Source of the DNA: UBA6912 sp963792895
GTDB lineage: Bacteria > Actinomycetota > Acidimicrobiia > Spongiisociales > UBA5794
Direction: 5' to 3'
NCBI GenBank assembly: GCA_963792895.1
Contig: CAWBYA010000003.1
Coordinates: 496,001-560,000 of the forward strand
DNA length: 64,000 bases
Shown here: piece by piece, positions 54,381 to 63,427 of the stretch
Layout: every line of letters starts with the position of its first letter
Position numbering within the stretch: position 1 is the first letter of the stretch
The notes under the pieces: generated by a model
Database searches by the model: none
Told to the model about the DNA's origin: nothing
The model's input: the letters and a program-made list of their open reading frames with translations, nothing else
Made by a program: the position numbers and the translations under genes

Positions 54381-55376
54381 GTGAAGCCGATCGTCACCGT
54401 GCTCGGTCCCGGCCAGGCCGGACCCGGGGAACGTGAACTCATGTTGACCGAGGCGCGCACAGCGCTCGACGCCCGTGGTGTCGAAGACGTGGTGCGGGTG
54501 GATGTTCCCGGGCGGGGCAGCGGCGACGAGGTCGAGGACTCGGGCCTACGGTCGCCGGTCGCCGCTGCTGTCCCGGCGCTGCAGAGCGGCTCGCTCTTTG
54601 GCGGGAGTTCCGGGTGCCTGATCGTCGATGCGCACGCGCTCCACAAGGCCGAGGCGGAGGTGCTCGCCGAGCTCGTCGGCTCGATTCCGCTCGACGGTTC
54701 GGTGGTGGCAGTGTTCGTCGCCGAGGGCTCGATCCCGGCCCCGCTGGGCAAAGCCCTCCGCGCGATCGCCGAGGCTGTGAAGGTGGATCGATTGACCGAG
54801 CGGAGCGCCGCCGCATGGTTGAGCTCGGCTGCGCGCACCCGCGGGATCAAGCTCGACGCCGATGCGGCCGGGTTGCTGATTCAGCGCTTCGGGACCGATC
54901 TGGGCGCCCTCGGCAGCGCGCTCGACCAACTCGCCGTTGCGGGCGGCCGTATCACCGCAGAGACCGTCCGTGATCGGTTCAAGAACCGACCCGACGAACC
55001 GATGTGGCACCTCGCAGACGCGATCGTGAGCGGCGATGCCGGTCAGTCGCTGCGAAGGCTGGAGGACTTCCTCATCCACGGCCACCCGCTCCAACTGCTC
55101 GCCTTTCTGCAGAACGACGTCCGGCGACGGTGCCTGGCTGCTGCCGCAGACGACTACGAGACGTTCGTCGAGCGCGACGGCGGACGAAAGGGCTACGCCA
55201 TGGAGAAGGTCTGGAAGCAACGCAATCAGGCCAAGGCTGTTGATCTCCGCAAGGCGCTGGGCGCCCTCGCCCGAGCCGATCTCCACCTGAAGACCATGCC
55301 CGAGACCACGCACCGCGTCACCATGGAGCGACTCACGGTGGCCATGTGTCACTGGTACGGCGGCCGCGGCCGCTGA
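54381..55376 (+). CDS. holA: DNA polymerase III subunit delta
   Basis: Clamp-loader subunit that opens the sliding clamp. The 331-residue protein starts at a GTG at 54381: VKPIVTVLGPGQAGPGERELMLTEARTALD, then the first AAA+-like domain with FGGSSGCLIVDAHAL, the second with LSSAARTRGIKLDADAAGLLIQRFGTDLGALGSALDQLAV, and the collar domain (NRPDEPMWHLADAIVSGDAGQSLRRLEDFL). No Walker motif is expected for delta. It follows comEC in the usual comEA-comEC-holA order. The 232 bp to greA, which converges on it, hold nothing recognisable. Confidence 0.9.
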   Translation: MKPIVTVLGPGQAGPGERELMLTEARTALDARGVEDVVRVDVPGRGSGDEVEDSGLRSPVAAAVPALQSGSLFGGSSGCLIVDAHALHKAEAEVLAELVGSIPLDGSVVAVFVAEGSIPAPLGKALRAIAEAVKVDRLTERSAAAWLSSAARTRGIKLDADAAGLLIQRFGTDLGALGSALDQLAVAGGRITAETVRDRFKNRPDEPMWHLADAIVSGDAGQSLRRLEDFLIHGHPLQLLAFLQNDVRRRCLAAAADDYETFVERDGGRKGYAMEKVWKQRNQAKAVDLRKALGALARADLHLKTMPETTHRVTMERLTVAMCHWYGGRGR

Positions 55377-55608
55377 CGAGAAGAGCAATCTCACGGCCGT
55401 TGTATGGCGGGGCGCCGGGGGCCCCGACCTCGAGTGACCGGTTCGGCGTGCGATGGTCGTCCCACTTGTGAGGTCACTCCGAAGGTGCATGTCCCGGCCA
55501 TGAAGGCTCGAGCACAGTCCGCCGGTTCACGAGCGCAGACGTTTCGCCTGGCGGCGCGAGACCCCGACCCTGAGTACCGCTTGCGCTGCAGCCAAGCCTC
55601 CGGCCTGG

Positions 55609-56085
55609 TCAGCCCTCGTAGACCTTCACAGACTTCACCTGGTACGTGAAGGTCCCGCCGGGTGCGTCGTACGTGACCGAGTCGCCGGCCCTGCTACCCA
55701 TCAGCGCCGCACCGAGAGGGCTGTCGGGTGAAGCCAGCAGCAACCCGGGAAGCTTGTTCTCGGCCGGGGCAACGAAGAACTCCATCTCATCGCCGTCCTC
55801 GTCGACCACCGTGGCGATGGACCCGACGTCGACGATGCCGTTGTCCTCGGCCTCCCGAACGACCGAATTCTCGATGATGTGCCGGATCTGGCGGATTCGC
55901 GCCTCCATCATGCCCTGATCGTTCTTGGCGGTGTCGTACTCGGCGTTCTCCCGCAGGTCGCCGTGCGAGCGCGCTTCAGCGATCCGGCGCTCGATCTCCT
56001 CGCGGCCGGTCGTGGTCAAGTGGTCGAACTCCGCCTGCAGCTTCTCGAGGGCAGCCGGAGTCAGCCAGGTCTTCGCATCGGGCAT
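55609..56085 (-). CDS. greA: Transcription elongation factor GreA
   Basis: Binds RNA polymerase and stimulates cleavage of backtracked RNA. The 158-residue protein has the normal size and layout: an N-terminal coiled coil with the tip acidic pair in SHGDLRENAEYDTAKNDQGM, and a C-terminal domain beginning VDVGSIATVVDEDGDEMEFFV, with SPLGAALMGSRAGDSVTYDAPGGTFTYQVKSVK, the GreA-type end. It starts MPDAKTWLTPAALEKLQ at 56085. It is downstream of rpsT on the same strand with a 25-bp gap. Confidence 0.95.
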   Translation of the reverse strand: MPDAKTWLTPAALEKLQAEFDHLTTTGREEIERRIAEARSHGDLRENAEYDTAKNDQGMMEARIRQIRHIIENSVVREAEDNGIVDVGSIATVVDEDGDEMEFFVAPAENKLPGLLLASPDSPLGAALMGSRAGDSVTYDAPGGTFTYQVKSVKVYEG

Positions 56086-56110
56086 GTTGCGAACCTCGTT
56101 CGGTGTGCGG

Positions 56111-56377
56111 TCAGCCGATGAGGCTGTCGACCCGCCGGGTCAGTCGCGCCTTCTTGCGGGCGGCGGTGTTCTTGTGAATCAAGCCTTTGGACACGGCCAT
56201 GTCGATCCGCTTCTGGGCGGTACGCAGTGCGGCTCTCGCAGCTGCTGCATCGCCGGACTCGGCGGCCATGACGGCGGCCTTCTCGCGGGTCTTCAGCTCC
56301 GAACGGAGCGATTTGTTGCGGTCGTGTCGCCTCTCGTTCTGGCGATTGCGCTTGATCTGCGACTTGATGTTGGCCAT
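56111..56377 (-). CDS. rpsT: 30S ribosomal protein S20
   Basis: Small, basic, helical protein that binds 16S rRNA. The 88 residues read MANIKSQIKRNRQNERRHDRNKSLRSELK, then AAARAALRTAQKRIDMAVSKGLIHKNTAARKKARLTRRV, the typical S20 pattern. An upstream in-frame start (56389) would add four residues that do not belong to the family. Divergent from lepA, with which it shares a 94-bp promoter region. Confidence 0.96.
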   Translation of the reverse strand: MANIKSQIKRNRQNERRHDRNKSLRSELKTREKAAVMAAESGDAAAARAALRTAQKRIDMAVSKGLIHKNTAARKKARLTRRVDSLIG

Positions 56378-56419
56378 GCGAGAACGCACCTCTGCGGTCG
56401 AAGGGAACGAATCGGGAGA

Positions 56420-56447
56420 TTAGCAGCACCCCGACGAACGGTACAAT
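56420..56447 (+). promoter_or_regulatory. Probable lepA promoter
   Basis: TTAGCA (56420-56425), a 16-base spacer and TACAAT (56442-56447) make a good -35/-10 pair, 25 bp before the lepA ATG at 56472. A start that close implies a very short leader. Confidence 0.55.
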
Positions 56448-56471
56448 GCCGCTTCCCTCCCCTTGGGCCCC

Positions 56472-58274
56472 ATGAGCGATTCCTCGCGTATCCGCAACTT
56501 CTCCATCATCGCCCACATCGACCACGGCAAGTCGACGCTGGCGGACCGATTCCTCCAGCGCACTGGAGCCGTCGCCGATCGCGACATGCGCGAACAGCTG
56601 CTGGACACCATGGACCTCGAGCGCGAGCGCGGCATCACGATCAAAGCCAATGCAGTGCGCCTCCGATATCGCGCGCTCGACGGGGCCGACTACGTGCTCA
56701 ACCTCATCGACACTCCGGGCCACGTCGACTTCTCCTACGAGGTCTCACGGTCGCTTGCCGCATGCGAAGGTGCAGTGCTTCTGGTCGACGCCTCGCAGGG
56801 GATCGAGGCGCAGACGCTGGCCAACGCCTACCTCGCAGTGGAGAGCGGGCTCGAGATCATTCCCGTCATCAACAAGATCGACCTCCCCGCGGCAGAGCCC
56901 GAGCGGGTTGCAGCCGAGATCGTGGGGGTGCTCGGCGGGACGGCTGATGACGTCATCCGGGTCTCGGCGAAGACCGGCGTCGGCATCGACGAGTTGCTCG
57001 AGTCGATCGTGAGCGATCTCCCGCCACCGCGCGGCGGCACCGACGCACCGGCACGTGCGCTCGTCTTCGACTCCTACTACGACACGTATCGCGGGGTCGT
57101 CTGCTACGTGCGGGTCGTCGACGGAGCTCTGCGCAAGGGTGAACGCGTTCGTTTCATGGCCACGGGCTGGGAGGGCGATGCGAGCGAGATCGGGGTGCTC
57201 ACGCCAAACGCCGTGGCGGTCGACGAACTCGCCACCGGTGAGGTCGGCTATCTCATCACCGGTGTCAAAGAGATCGACTTGATCCGAGTCGGCGACACCG
57301 TCACGGACGCTGTTGCGCCCGCAGCGGGCAATCTTCCCGGTTATCGGGAGCCGAAACCGATGGTGTTCTCCGGTCTCTTCCCGGCCGACGGTGATGACTT
57401 CGAGCGCCTGCGGGAGGCGCTCGAGAAGCTGCGTCTCAACGACTCGGCGCTCGTGTACCAGCCCGAGACCTCCCGCGCCCTCGGATTCGGGTTTCGGTGC
57501 GGCTTCCTCGGCCTGCTCCACATGGAGATCGTGCGCGAGCGCCTCGAGCGCGAATACGGGCTCGATCTCGTCGCCACCGCACCGTCCGTCGAGTTCCGGG
57601 CGACGCTGACCGACGGCGAGGAGGTGGTGGTGCGATCCCCGCAAGACCTGCCCGATCCCGCCAAGCTCTCTTCGGTCCGGGAACCGTTCGTGAAGGTGAT
57701 GATCATCACACCCTCCGAATACGTCGGAACGGTGATGGAGCTGGTTCAGCAGCGGCGCGGCGCGATAGGCGAGATGACGTACCTGACACCCGAGCGGGTC
57801 GAGCTGCATTACACGGTGCCATTGGCGGAGATCGTCTTCGACTTCTTCGACCAGCTCAAGTCCCGCACCCGCGGCTATGCGTCGCTCGACTACGAGCCGG
57901 GCACCTACGTCGAGTCGGACCTGGTGCGTGTCGAGATCTTGCTCAACGGCGTGCCGGTCGACGCCTTCTCCACCATCGTCCATCGTGAGAAGTCCTACAA
58001 CTATGGACGAGCCATGGTCGATCGGCTGCGCGAGCTGATCCCGCGCCAACTCTTCGACGTTCCCGTACAAGCGGCGGTCGGCAGCCGCGTCATCGCTCGC
58101 GAAACCATCAAGGCGAAGCGGAAGGACGTGCTTGCCAAGTGCTACGGGGGCGACATCACTCGCAAGCGCAAGCTCCTCGAGAAGCAGAAAGAGGGCAAAC
58201 GCAGGATGAAGATGGTCGGGCAGGTCGAAGTGCCGCAGGAGGCCTTCATCTCGGCGTTGCGCATCGATGAGTGA
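56472..58274 (+). CDS. lepA: Elongation factor 4 (LepA)
   Basis: Ribosome-bound GTPase that acts on stalled or mis-translocated ribosomes. The 600-residue protein has the P-loop AHIDHGKS at residues 14-21, switch II DTPGHVDF, NKIDLP, the EF-G-like domains, and the LepA-specific C-terminal domain (TRKRKLLEKQKEGKRRMKMVGQVEVPQEAFISAL). The chosen ATG begins MSDSSRIRNFSIIAHID; a TTG three codons earlier (56463) is possible. It overlaps hemW by 8 bp. Confidence 0.97.
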   Translation: MSDSSRIRNFSIIAHIDHGKSTLADRFLQRTGAVADRDMREQLLDTMDLERERGITIKANAVRLRYRALDGADYVLNLIDTPGHVDFSYEVSRSLAACEGAVLLVDASQGIEAQTLANAYLAVESGLEIIPVINKIDLPAAEPERVAAEIVGVLGGTADDVIRVSAKTGVGIDELLESIVSDLPPPRGGTDAPARALVFDSYYDTYRGVVCYVRVVDGALRKGERVRFMATGWEGDASEIGVLTPNAVAVDELATGEVGYLITGVKEIDLIRVGDTVTDAVAPAAGNLPGYREPKPMVFSGLFPADGDDFERLREALEKLRLNDSALVYQPETSRALGFGFRCGFLGLLHMEIVRERLEREYGLDLVATAPSVEFRATLTDGEEVVVRSPQDLPDPAKLSSVREPFVKVMIITPSEYVGTVMELVQQRRGAIGEMTYLTPERVELHYTVPLAEIVFDFFDQLKSRTRGYASLDYEPGTYVESDLVRVEILLNGVPVDAFSTIVHREKSYNYGRAMVDRLRELIPRQLFDVPVQAAVGSRVIARETIKAKRKDVLAKCYGGDITRKRKLLEKQKEGKRRMKMVGQVEVPQEAFISALRIDE

Positions 58275-59493
58275 CGGAGCGGCATCGGACGCCGATGGTG
58301 CCGGTGACGCTTCCGACTGGAGTCAACGCTCTCCCGACTCGGCGCTGCTCGCCGACCTCGCTGCCTCGTGGCGCACCGCATATGTCCACGTGCCGTTCTG
58401 CCGGCGACGATGCCCGTATTGCGATTTTGCCGTCGTCACGCCCGAGGAGGCACCACGAGGTGGAACCCAGGAGTCATACGTCGATGCGGTGATCGCCGAG
58501 GTCGCGATGGAGCCCCCATGGGCACCGCTCGACGCAGTCAACTTCGGCGGCGGGACTCCTTCGGCGGTCACACCTCACGGGTTGCGGCGCATCCTCGACG
58601 CGGTCGACGACAGGTTCGGTATCGCATCCGATGCGGAGGTCAGCCTCGAAGCCAACCCCGAAGACTGGTCGGAGGCCTGGGCGGCGTCGATGCTGGCGGC
58701 GGGGTTCACGCGGGTCTCGTGGGGCGTGCAGTCGTTTGACCCGCGTGTTCTCGCTGCCCTCGGGAGAGCGCACGACCCGAAGCAGGCTTGCCACGCAGTT
58801 GCGGAGTCGCGCCGTGCCGGCTTTGCGTCCGTGTCGATCGACCTCATCTACGGAACGCCGGGAGAGTCGATGACCTCGTGGCGCCACACCCTGGACACGG
58901 CGCTCGAGCTCGCTCCGGACCACATGTCTGCGTACAGCCTCACCGTCGAGCGAGGCACGGCATTGAGCCGGGCGGTGTCGGCGGGCGCCCCCGCCCCTGA
59001 TCCGGACGATCAGGCTGAGAAGTACGAGCGCCTCGTCGACGCGGCACCTTCGGCAGGGCTCGTCCACTACGAGGTGTCGAATTTCGCACGAGCCGGCCAC
59101 GCATGCCGGTACAACCTGAGCACGTGGGCGCAGGGCGAGTACCTCGGGTTCGGGCTCGGCGCCCACGGCCACCGCGATGGCGCACGGCGCCGGAACGTGA
59201 GGAGGCTCGATGCCTACCTGGCCCGCGTTGGAGCCGGCGAGCGCCCGGAAGCCGGATCGGAACGCACAGACGCGTGGGGGAGGGAACAGGAGCGTCTGCT
59301 GCTCGGGCTGCGCCGGCGAGCCGGGGTGGCCGAGGGGCCATGCGGAGCTGCACTCGCCGCGTCCGGCGAGGGGCAGAGGCTCATCGCAGCCGGTGTGCTG
59401 CGTGCAGACGGCGGCCGGCTCGTGGTCGCGAAACCCCTCCTCACCGACGCCGTCAGTGTGGCCGTCTTATCACTCTCCCCCGACGAGTGCTAA
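58267..59493 (+). CDS. hemW: HemW, radical SAM heme chaperone
   Basis: Radical SAM protein that delivers heme; formerly annotated as HemN-like coproporphyrinogen oxidase. The 408-residue protein has an N-terminal extension of about 38 residues, then the [4Fe-4S] motif CRRRCPYC with Cys45, Cys49 and Cys52, the SAM-binding FGGGTPSAV, the GVQSFDPRVLAALGR and YEVSNFARAGHACRYN blocks that are typical of HemW and the HemN_C domain. True HemN enzymes have a fourth Cys, absent here. The last nine codons (VLSLSPDEC, TAA) carry a CIRCE operator for the next gene. Overlaps lepA. Confidence 0.92.
   Translation: MSDGAASDADGAGDASDWSQRSPDSALLADLAASWRTAYVHVPFCRRRCPYCDFAVVTPEEAPRGGTQESYVDAVIAEVAMEPPWAPLDAVNFGGGTPSAVTPHGLRRILDAVDDRFGIASDAEVSLEANPEDWSEAWAASMLAAGFTRVSWGVQSFDPRVLAALGRAHDPKQACHAVAESRRAGFASVSIDLIYGTPGESMTSWRHTLDTALELAPDHMSAYSLTVERGTALSRAVSAGAPAPDPDDQAEKYERLVDAAPSAGLVHYEVSNFARAGHACRYNLSTWAQGEYLGFGLGAHGHRDGARRRNVRRLDAYLARVGAGERPEAGSERTDAWGREQERLLLGLRRRAGVAEGPCGAALAASGEGQRLIAAGVLRADGGRLVVAKPLLTDAVSVAVLSLSPDEC
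59467..59493 (+). promoter_or_regulatory. CIRCE operator (HrcA binding site) inside the end of hemW
   Basis: TTATCACTC, nine bases, then GAGTGCTAA: the CIRCE consensus TTAGCACTC-N9-GAGTGCTAA with a single mismatch in the left arm. The right arm ends with the hemW stop codon, and hrcA starts 12 bp later at 59505. HrcA should bind here and repress hrcA-dnaJ and, in trans, other CIRCE genes. Confidence 0.9.
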
Positions 59494-59504
59494 CTTCTGG
59501 TCTG

Positions 59505-60506
59505 ATGCTGGACGACCGCCGCGCCAGGGTTCTCGAAGCGCTCGTCGAGGAATACATCGCCACCGGGCTGCCCGTCAGTTCGCAGGCAATCCTCGAACGG
59601 AGCGGCCTTGCCGTGTCCAGCGCCACCATTCGCAACGACCTGGCCCGGCTCGAATCGTACGGTTTCGTGACGCAACCGCATACGTCGGCCGGTCGGATCC
59701 CCACGTCGCAGGGCTACCGGTTCTACGTCGACCACGCATCGCCGACCCGGCTGCGCACCGCAACTCGCAGCCGCATCGAAGCGTTCTTCTCGGACGTGCA
59801 CCGCGAGCTCAACCGGCTTCTCAAAGAGACAACGGGCTTGCTGTCCGACATCAGCCACTACCCGGCAGTCATCATCGGTCCTGGGTTCTCCGGGGAGACG
59901 GTTCGTGCCTTCCATCTCGTCGAACTCGGCAGTCGCGTTGTGCTTGCGGTCAGCGTGTCTGCTTCCGGGCGGGTCAGTCAGAACGTCGTGCGGCTGCGTT
60001 TCAGTCCTACCGATGACGAGCTCGCCGCCGCCGAGGAGAAGTTGAGTGCTGCGTTCGAGGCGAACAGCATCGCCGATGGTGTGGCTGCCGTCGAGGCCTT
60101 CTCGGCAGAGATCGAGGCCAATCATGTGATCGAGCTGATGCGGTCCGTTGCGCGCGCGCTCGAAGGCGTCGACACGACCACGCGGGAAGTCTTCGTGGGG
60201 GGCACCGCCCAGCTCGCCGAGTTGTGGCACGACCTCGCGCACGTTCACGCCATCCTCGCTCTCCTCGAGCAAGAAACGGCGGTTCGACGCCTGATCGGAG
60301 ACGAGTCGGAGTTCACCACGGTTCGACTCAGCAACGAGATCGACGTCAGCGACGTGGATCTCGCTGTGGTGTCGAGCCCATACGACGCCGGCGACCACGG
60401 CAGCGGGCGGATCGGCGTGTTGGGGCCGATGCGGATGGACTACCGCAGAACGATCAAGATCGTCGAAGAGGTCGGCGAGAGCCTCGGCGACAGTCTCGGA
60501 CGGTGA
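59505..60506 (+). CDS. hrcA: Heat-inducible transcription repressor HrcA
   Basis: Repressor of chaperone genes that binds CIRCE and is released on heat stress. The 333-residue protein has an N-terminal winged helix (RRARVLEALVEEYIATGLPVSSQAILERSGLAVSSATIRNDLARLESYGFVTQPHTSAGRIPTSQGYR), then the HrcA GAF-like and dimerisation domains with VGGTAQLAELWHDLA and the C-terminal RIGVLGPMRMDYRRTIKIVEEV. The ATG at 59505 lies 12 bp after the CIRCE element, so autoregulation is very likely. dnaJ starts one base after its stop. Confidence 0.96.
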   Translation: MLDDRRARVLEALVEEYIATGLPVSSQAILERSGLAVSSATIRNDLARLESYGFVTQPHTSAGRIPTSQGYRFYVDHASPTRLRTATRSRIEAFFSDVHRELNRLLKETTGLLSDISHYPAVIIGPGFSGETVRAFHLVELGSRVVLAVSVSASGRVSQNVVRLRFSPTDDELAAAEEKLSAAFEANSIADGVAAVEAFSAEIEANHVIELMRSVARALEGVDTTTREVFVGGTAQLAELWHDLAHVHAILALLEQETAVRRLIGDESEFTTVRLSNEIDVSDVDLAVVSSPYDAGDHGSGRIGVLGPMRMDYRRTIKIVEEVGESLGDSLGR

Positions 60507-60507
60507 G

Positions 60508-61593
60508 ATGAGCGACTACTACGAGATCCTCGGGGTGTCCCGCGACGCAACTCAAGAGGACATCAAGAAGCGGTTTCGCAGCCTCGCCAGGGATACGCAT
60601 CCGGACGCCAACCCGGACGACCCGCACGCCGAGGAGCGTTTTCGCGAGATCGCAGCCGCCTACGAGGTGCTGTCCGACCCCGCGAAGCGTGCTCGCTACG
60701 ACCGCGGCGACACCTTCGGAGGCGATCTGTTCAGCCAGTTCGCCGGCCTCGACGAGATCCTGCAGCAGTTCTTCGGCGGTGCCGGTTTCGGCTTCGGCGG
60801 CATGCGCCGCGGCCCCCGCCGCGGCGGCGATGTCGGGGTCACCATCGAGCTGACGCTCGACGAAGCGGCAGCAGGCGTGAGTCGCGAGATCGACTTCGCC
60901 GCTGCGGTCCGATGCAGCGAGTGCAGCGGATCTGGGGCGGCTCCCGGGACGACACCCGTGCGCTGTGCCACCTGCGGTGGCGCCGGCCAGGTGCAGGTCA
61001 GCCGCAGCACGTTCCTCGGTGCGATGATGACGGTGTCCGAATGCCCGACGTGCCGCGGCGCCGGGCAGACGATCGAGACGCCGTGTCCCGTGTGTGTTGG
61101 TGCCGGCCGGGTCGATGATCAGCACACGCTGACGGTCGAGATCCCAGAGGGCGTCGATGACGGTACGAGGCTGCGGCTCGCCGGCAAAGGCGGAGCCGGC
61201 GAACGCGGAGCTCCCGCAGGGGACCTCTACGTCCAGATCAGGATTCCCTCGGATCCGAGGTTCCAACGAATGGGGGACGACCTGCATCATCGGATCCGAC
61301 TCGGATTGGCGGAAGCCACCTTGGGCTCTGCAGTCACGGTCCCGCTCCTCGGCGGTGAGGGCATGGACGTCGACATCCCGGCCGGCACGCAGCCCGGCAC
61401 GGTGTTCCGTCTCTCCCGTCAGGGCATGCCACGGCTCCGGCGTCGGGGGAGGGGTGACCTGCTCGTCGAGGTCGAGGTTGTCGTGCCCACGGACCTGACG
61501 CCCGAGCAGGAGGATGCGCTTCGCCAGTTCGCCGAACTCCGGGGTGAATCACCGGCTTCAGCCCGTCGCAAACGTCGGTTCCGAGCCGGGTGA
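60508..61593 (+). CDS. dnaJ: Chaperone protein DnaJ
   Basis: Hsp40 co-chaperone that feeds substrates to DnaK. The 361-residue protein has the J domain with HPD at residues 31-33, a short Gly/Phe region (FFGGAGFGFGG), and all four zinc modules: CSECSGSG, CATCGGAG, CPTCRGAG and CPVCVGAG. The two C-terminal substrate-binding domains follow. It is the second gene of the hrcA unit and thus under CIRCE control. The nearby dnaK/grpE are not in this window, so this may be the second DnaJ of the genome. Confidence 0.95.
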   Translation: MSDYYEILGVSRDATQEDIKKRFRSLARDTHPDANPDDPHAEERFREIAAAYEVLSDPAKRARYDRGDTFGGDLFSQFAGLDEILQQFFGGAGFGFGGMRRGPRRGGDVGVTIELTLDEAAAGVSREIDFAAAVRCSECSGSGAAPGTTPVRCATCGGAGQVQVSRSTFLGAMMTVSECPTCRGAGQTIETPCPVCVGAGRVDDQHTLTVEIPEGVDDGTRLRLAGKGGAGERGAPAGDLYVQIRIPSDPRFQRMGDDLHHRIRLGLAEATLGSAVTVPLLGGEGMDVDIPAGTQPGTVFRLSRQGMPRLRRRGRGDLLVEVEVVVPTDLTPEQEDALRQFAELRGESPASARRKRRFRAG

Positions 61594-61668
61594 TCCTTGC
61601 CTAGCGGCACCTCTTCCCGCCGACAGGCCGACGTCGCCGGCGACGCTGCATCTGGGTGGGCCTGAGCG

Positions 61669-62340
61669 ATGGCCCACGTGCCCCACGTCTACATCGCCCG
61701 GCCGTGGGGAGACGGCCCACTGACGGTGCGGCCGGAGGTCAACCATCATCTCGTCCGGGTACTGCGCCGGGAGCCGCAGAGCGCCGTCACGTATACGGAT
61801 GGCAAAGGGACGCTCGGCGAGGGCACCCTGAGCGGCGGCACGATCGAACGAGGCGTCGAGTCGCTGCGGGAACGAAACCGAGTGCTCACGGTCGCCGTCG
61901 CGCCTCTTCACCGCATGGAGCGCGCCCGGTTTCTGGTCGAGAAACTCGCCGAGCTCGGTGTCGGCAGGCTCGTGTGGCTCACCACCCGGTTCACGAACGG
62001 CAGGGCGCCGCGCCCCGACAAGGCCGCGTCATGGGCCGTGAGCGCCCTCGAACAGTCGGGTGGTGCCCACCTCATGGAGATCGAGGGCCCTTCGACCTGG
62101 GAGAACCTGGACAGCTCGGCGTCGCTGATCGTCGCGGCCCACGGCGGGGGCACCATCGACAGCGCTGTGCCGGCGAATCGCGACATCACCGTGGTGATAG
62201 GGCCGGAAGGCGGCCTCGCCGCCGATGAGACTCCGCGCGATGCCCTCCTTCTCGGCCTCGGCGAGACGATCCTGCGGACCGAAACGGCCGCGGTGGTTGC
62301 CGCCGGCATCGTGCTCGATCGGTGGAGGCGCGTGGAGTGA
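61669..62340 (+). CDS. rsmE: 16S rRNA (uracil-1498-N3)-methyltransferase RsmE
   Basis: SPOUT-fold enzyme that methylates U1498 of 16S rRNA in the assembled 30S subunit. The 223-residue protein has the N-terminal PUA-like domain (HHLVRVLRREPQSAVTYTDGKG), then the knotted SAM domain with ERARFLVEKLAELGVGRLVWLTTRFTNGR, VVIGPEGGLAADE and the final LGETILRTETAAVVAAGIVL, which holds the SAM pocket. Length and order are normal. It follows dnaJ, as in many bacteria, and precedes phoH. Confidence 0.94.
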   Translation: MAHVPHVYIARPWGDGPLTVRPEVNHHLVRVLRREPQSAVTYTDGKGTLGEGTLSGGTIERGVESLRERNRVLTVAVAPLHRMERARFLVEKLAELGVGRLVWLTTRFTNGRAPRPDKAASWAVSALEQSGGAHLMEIEGPSTWENLDSSASLIVAAHGGGTIDSAVPANRDITVVIGPEGGLAADETPRDALLLGLGETILRTETAAVVAAGIVLDRWRRVE

Positions 62341-62366
62341 GGTTCGGCCGAGCGCGGGGATGCCGG

Positions 62367-62435
62367 TATACTCACCCTTTCTCCATGCGTTCTACCACGC
62401 ATCTTCCTCTCCTCCGCGCAAGCGAGTTCTCGTGA
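62367..62435 (+). promoter_or_regulatory. Candidate promoter and leader frame of phoH
   Basis: TATACT at 62367-62372 is a good -10 box, with no clear -35. A small frame from an ATG at 62385 (16 codons, beginning MRSTTHLPLL) ends in a TGA that overlaps the phoH GTG (GTGA). It could be a leader peptide coupling translation of phoH, or an accident. Confidence 0.4.
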
Positions 62436-63427
62436 CGCTCACCCCTGCTACCGATATTCGTATCAAGGTTCCCAGCAACCACCTGATCGTGGATCTGCTG
62501 GGTGAGCACGACGCGCATCTGCGGATCATCGAAGATGCGTTCCCCGAAGTGCGCATCGTGGCGCGCGGCAATCAGGTCGACATTCACGGCCCTGAGGCGG
62601 AGAGCGACTCCGTTCGCACCATCTTCGAAGAGCTGCTCATCCTGGTCCAGGAGGGTCACCGCCTGGACGTCGACCGAGTGAACCGCGTCATCGACCTCGT
62701 CCGCAAGGACGTGCCTTCACCGTCCGGGATCTTCACCGAGGCGATCAAGGTCGGTCGGGGCAGAGTCGTCCGGCCAAAGACACACGGTCAGAAGCGTTAC
62801 GTCGATGCGGTGAGGGACAACACCCTCATCTTTGGCGTCGGCCCGGCAGGGACCGGCAAGACCTACCTGGCGATGGCCTGCGCCATCGAAGCGTTGCTGT
62901 CCGGCTCGGTTCGGCGCATCATCCTGAGCCGGCCTGCCGTCGAAGCCGGTGAGCGGCTCGGCTTCCTCCCCGGCGATCTGGCGGCGAAGGTAGACCCGTA
63001 CCTGCGCCCCCTGTACGACGCGCTCTACGAGATGCTCGGGCCCGACGAGACGGCGCGCCTGATGGAGCGAGGCACGATCGAGATCGCCCCCCTGGCCTAC
63101 ATGCGGGGCCGCACGCTCAACGATGCGTTCATCGTGCTCGACGAGGCTCAGAACACGTCGCCGGAGCAGATGAAGATGTTCCTCACCAGGATGGGGTTCA
63201 ACTCGAAGATGGTTGTCACGGGTGACGTCACGCAGGTCGACCTCACCGACGTGCGCCGCTCCGGGCTTCGCATCGTCGGGACCGTGCTCCGCGATGTCGA
63301 GGGCATCGAGTTCGTGGAGCTGCGCGGCGACGACGTGGTGCGCCACCGGATCGTGGCTGCCATCGTCGAGGCCTACGAACGCTACGAGGACCGGCTGCGC
63401 GAGGCAGAGGCCAGGGCCACGCAATGA
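62432..63427 (+). CDS. phoH: PhoH-like ATPase (YbeZ type)
   Basis: Cytoplasmic ATPase linked to RNA helicase activity and ribosome maturation. The 331-residue protein starts at a GTG at 62432 (VTLTPATDIRIKVPSNHL), with an N-terminal KH-like region, the P-loop GPAGTGKT at 137-144, LSRPAVEAGERLGFLPG, the Walker B DEAQN in FIVLDEAQNTSPEQ, and the C-terminal VVTGDVTQVDLTD block. Together they define the PhoH/YbeZ family, usually followed by ybeY; here the next gene is a PgpH-type protein, with a 4-bp overlap. Confidence 0.93.
   Translation: MTLTPATDIRIKVPSNHLIVDLLGEHDAHLRIIEDAFPEVRIVARGNQVDIHGPEAESDSVRTIFEELLILVQEGHRLDVDRVNRVIDLVRKDVPSPSGIFTEAIKVGRGRVVRPKTHGQKRYVDAVRDNTLIFGVGPAGTGKTYLAMACAIEALLSGSVRRIILSRPAVEAGERLGFLPGDLAAKVDPYLRPLYDALYEMLGPDETARLMERGTIEIAPLAYMRGRTLNDAFIVLDEAQNTSPEQMKMFLTRMGFNSKMVVTGDVTQVDLTDVRRSGLRIVGTVLRDVEGIEFVELRGDDVVRHRIVAAIVEAYERYEDRLREAEARATQ

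Noticed and set aside
55404..55649. A small plus-strand gene between holA and greA
   Set aside because: The 81-codon frame has no ribosome site, overlaps the end of greA and resembles nothing known.
56745..58070. A 441-codon minus-strand frame
   Set aside because: Antisense to lepA; no domain similarity.
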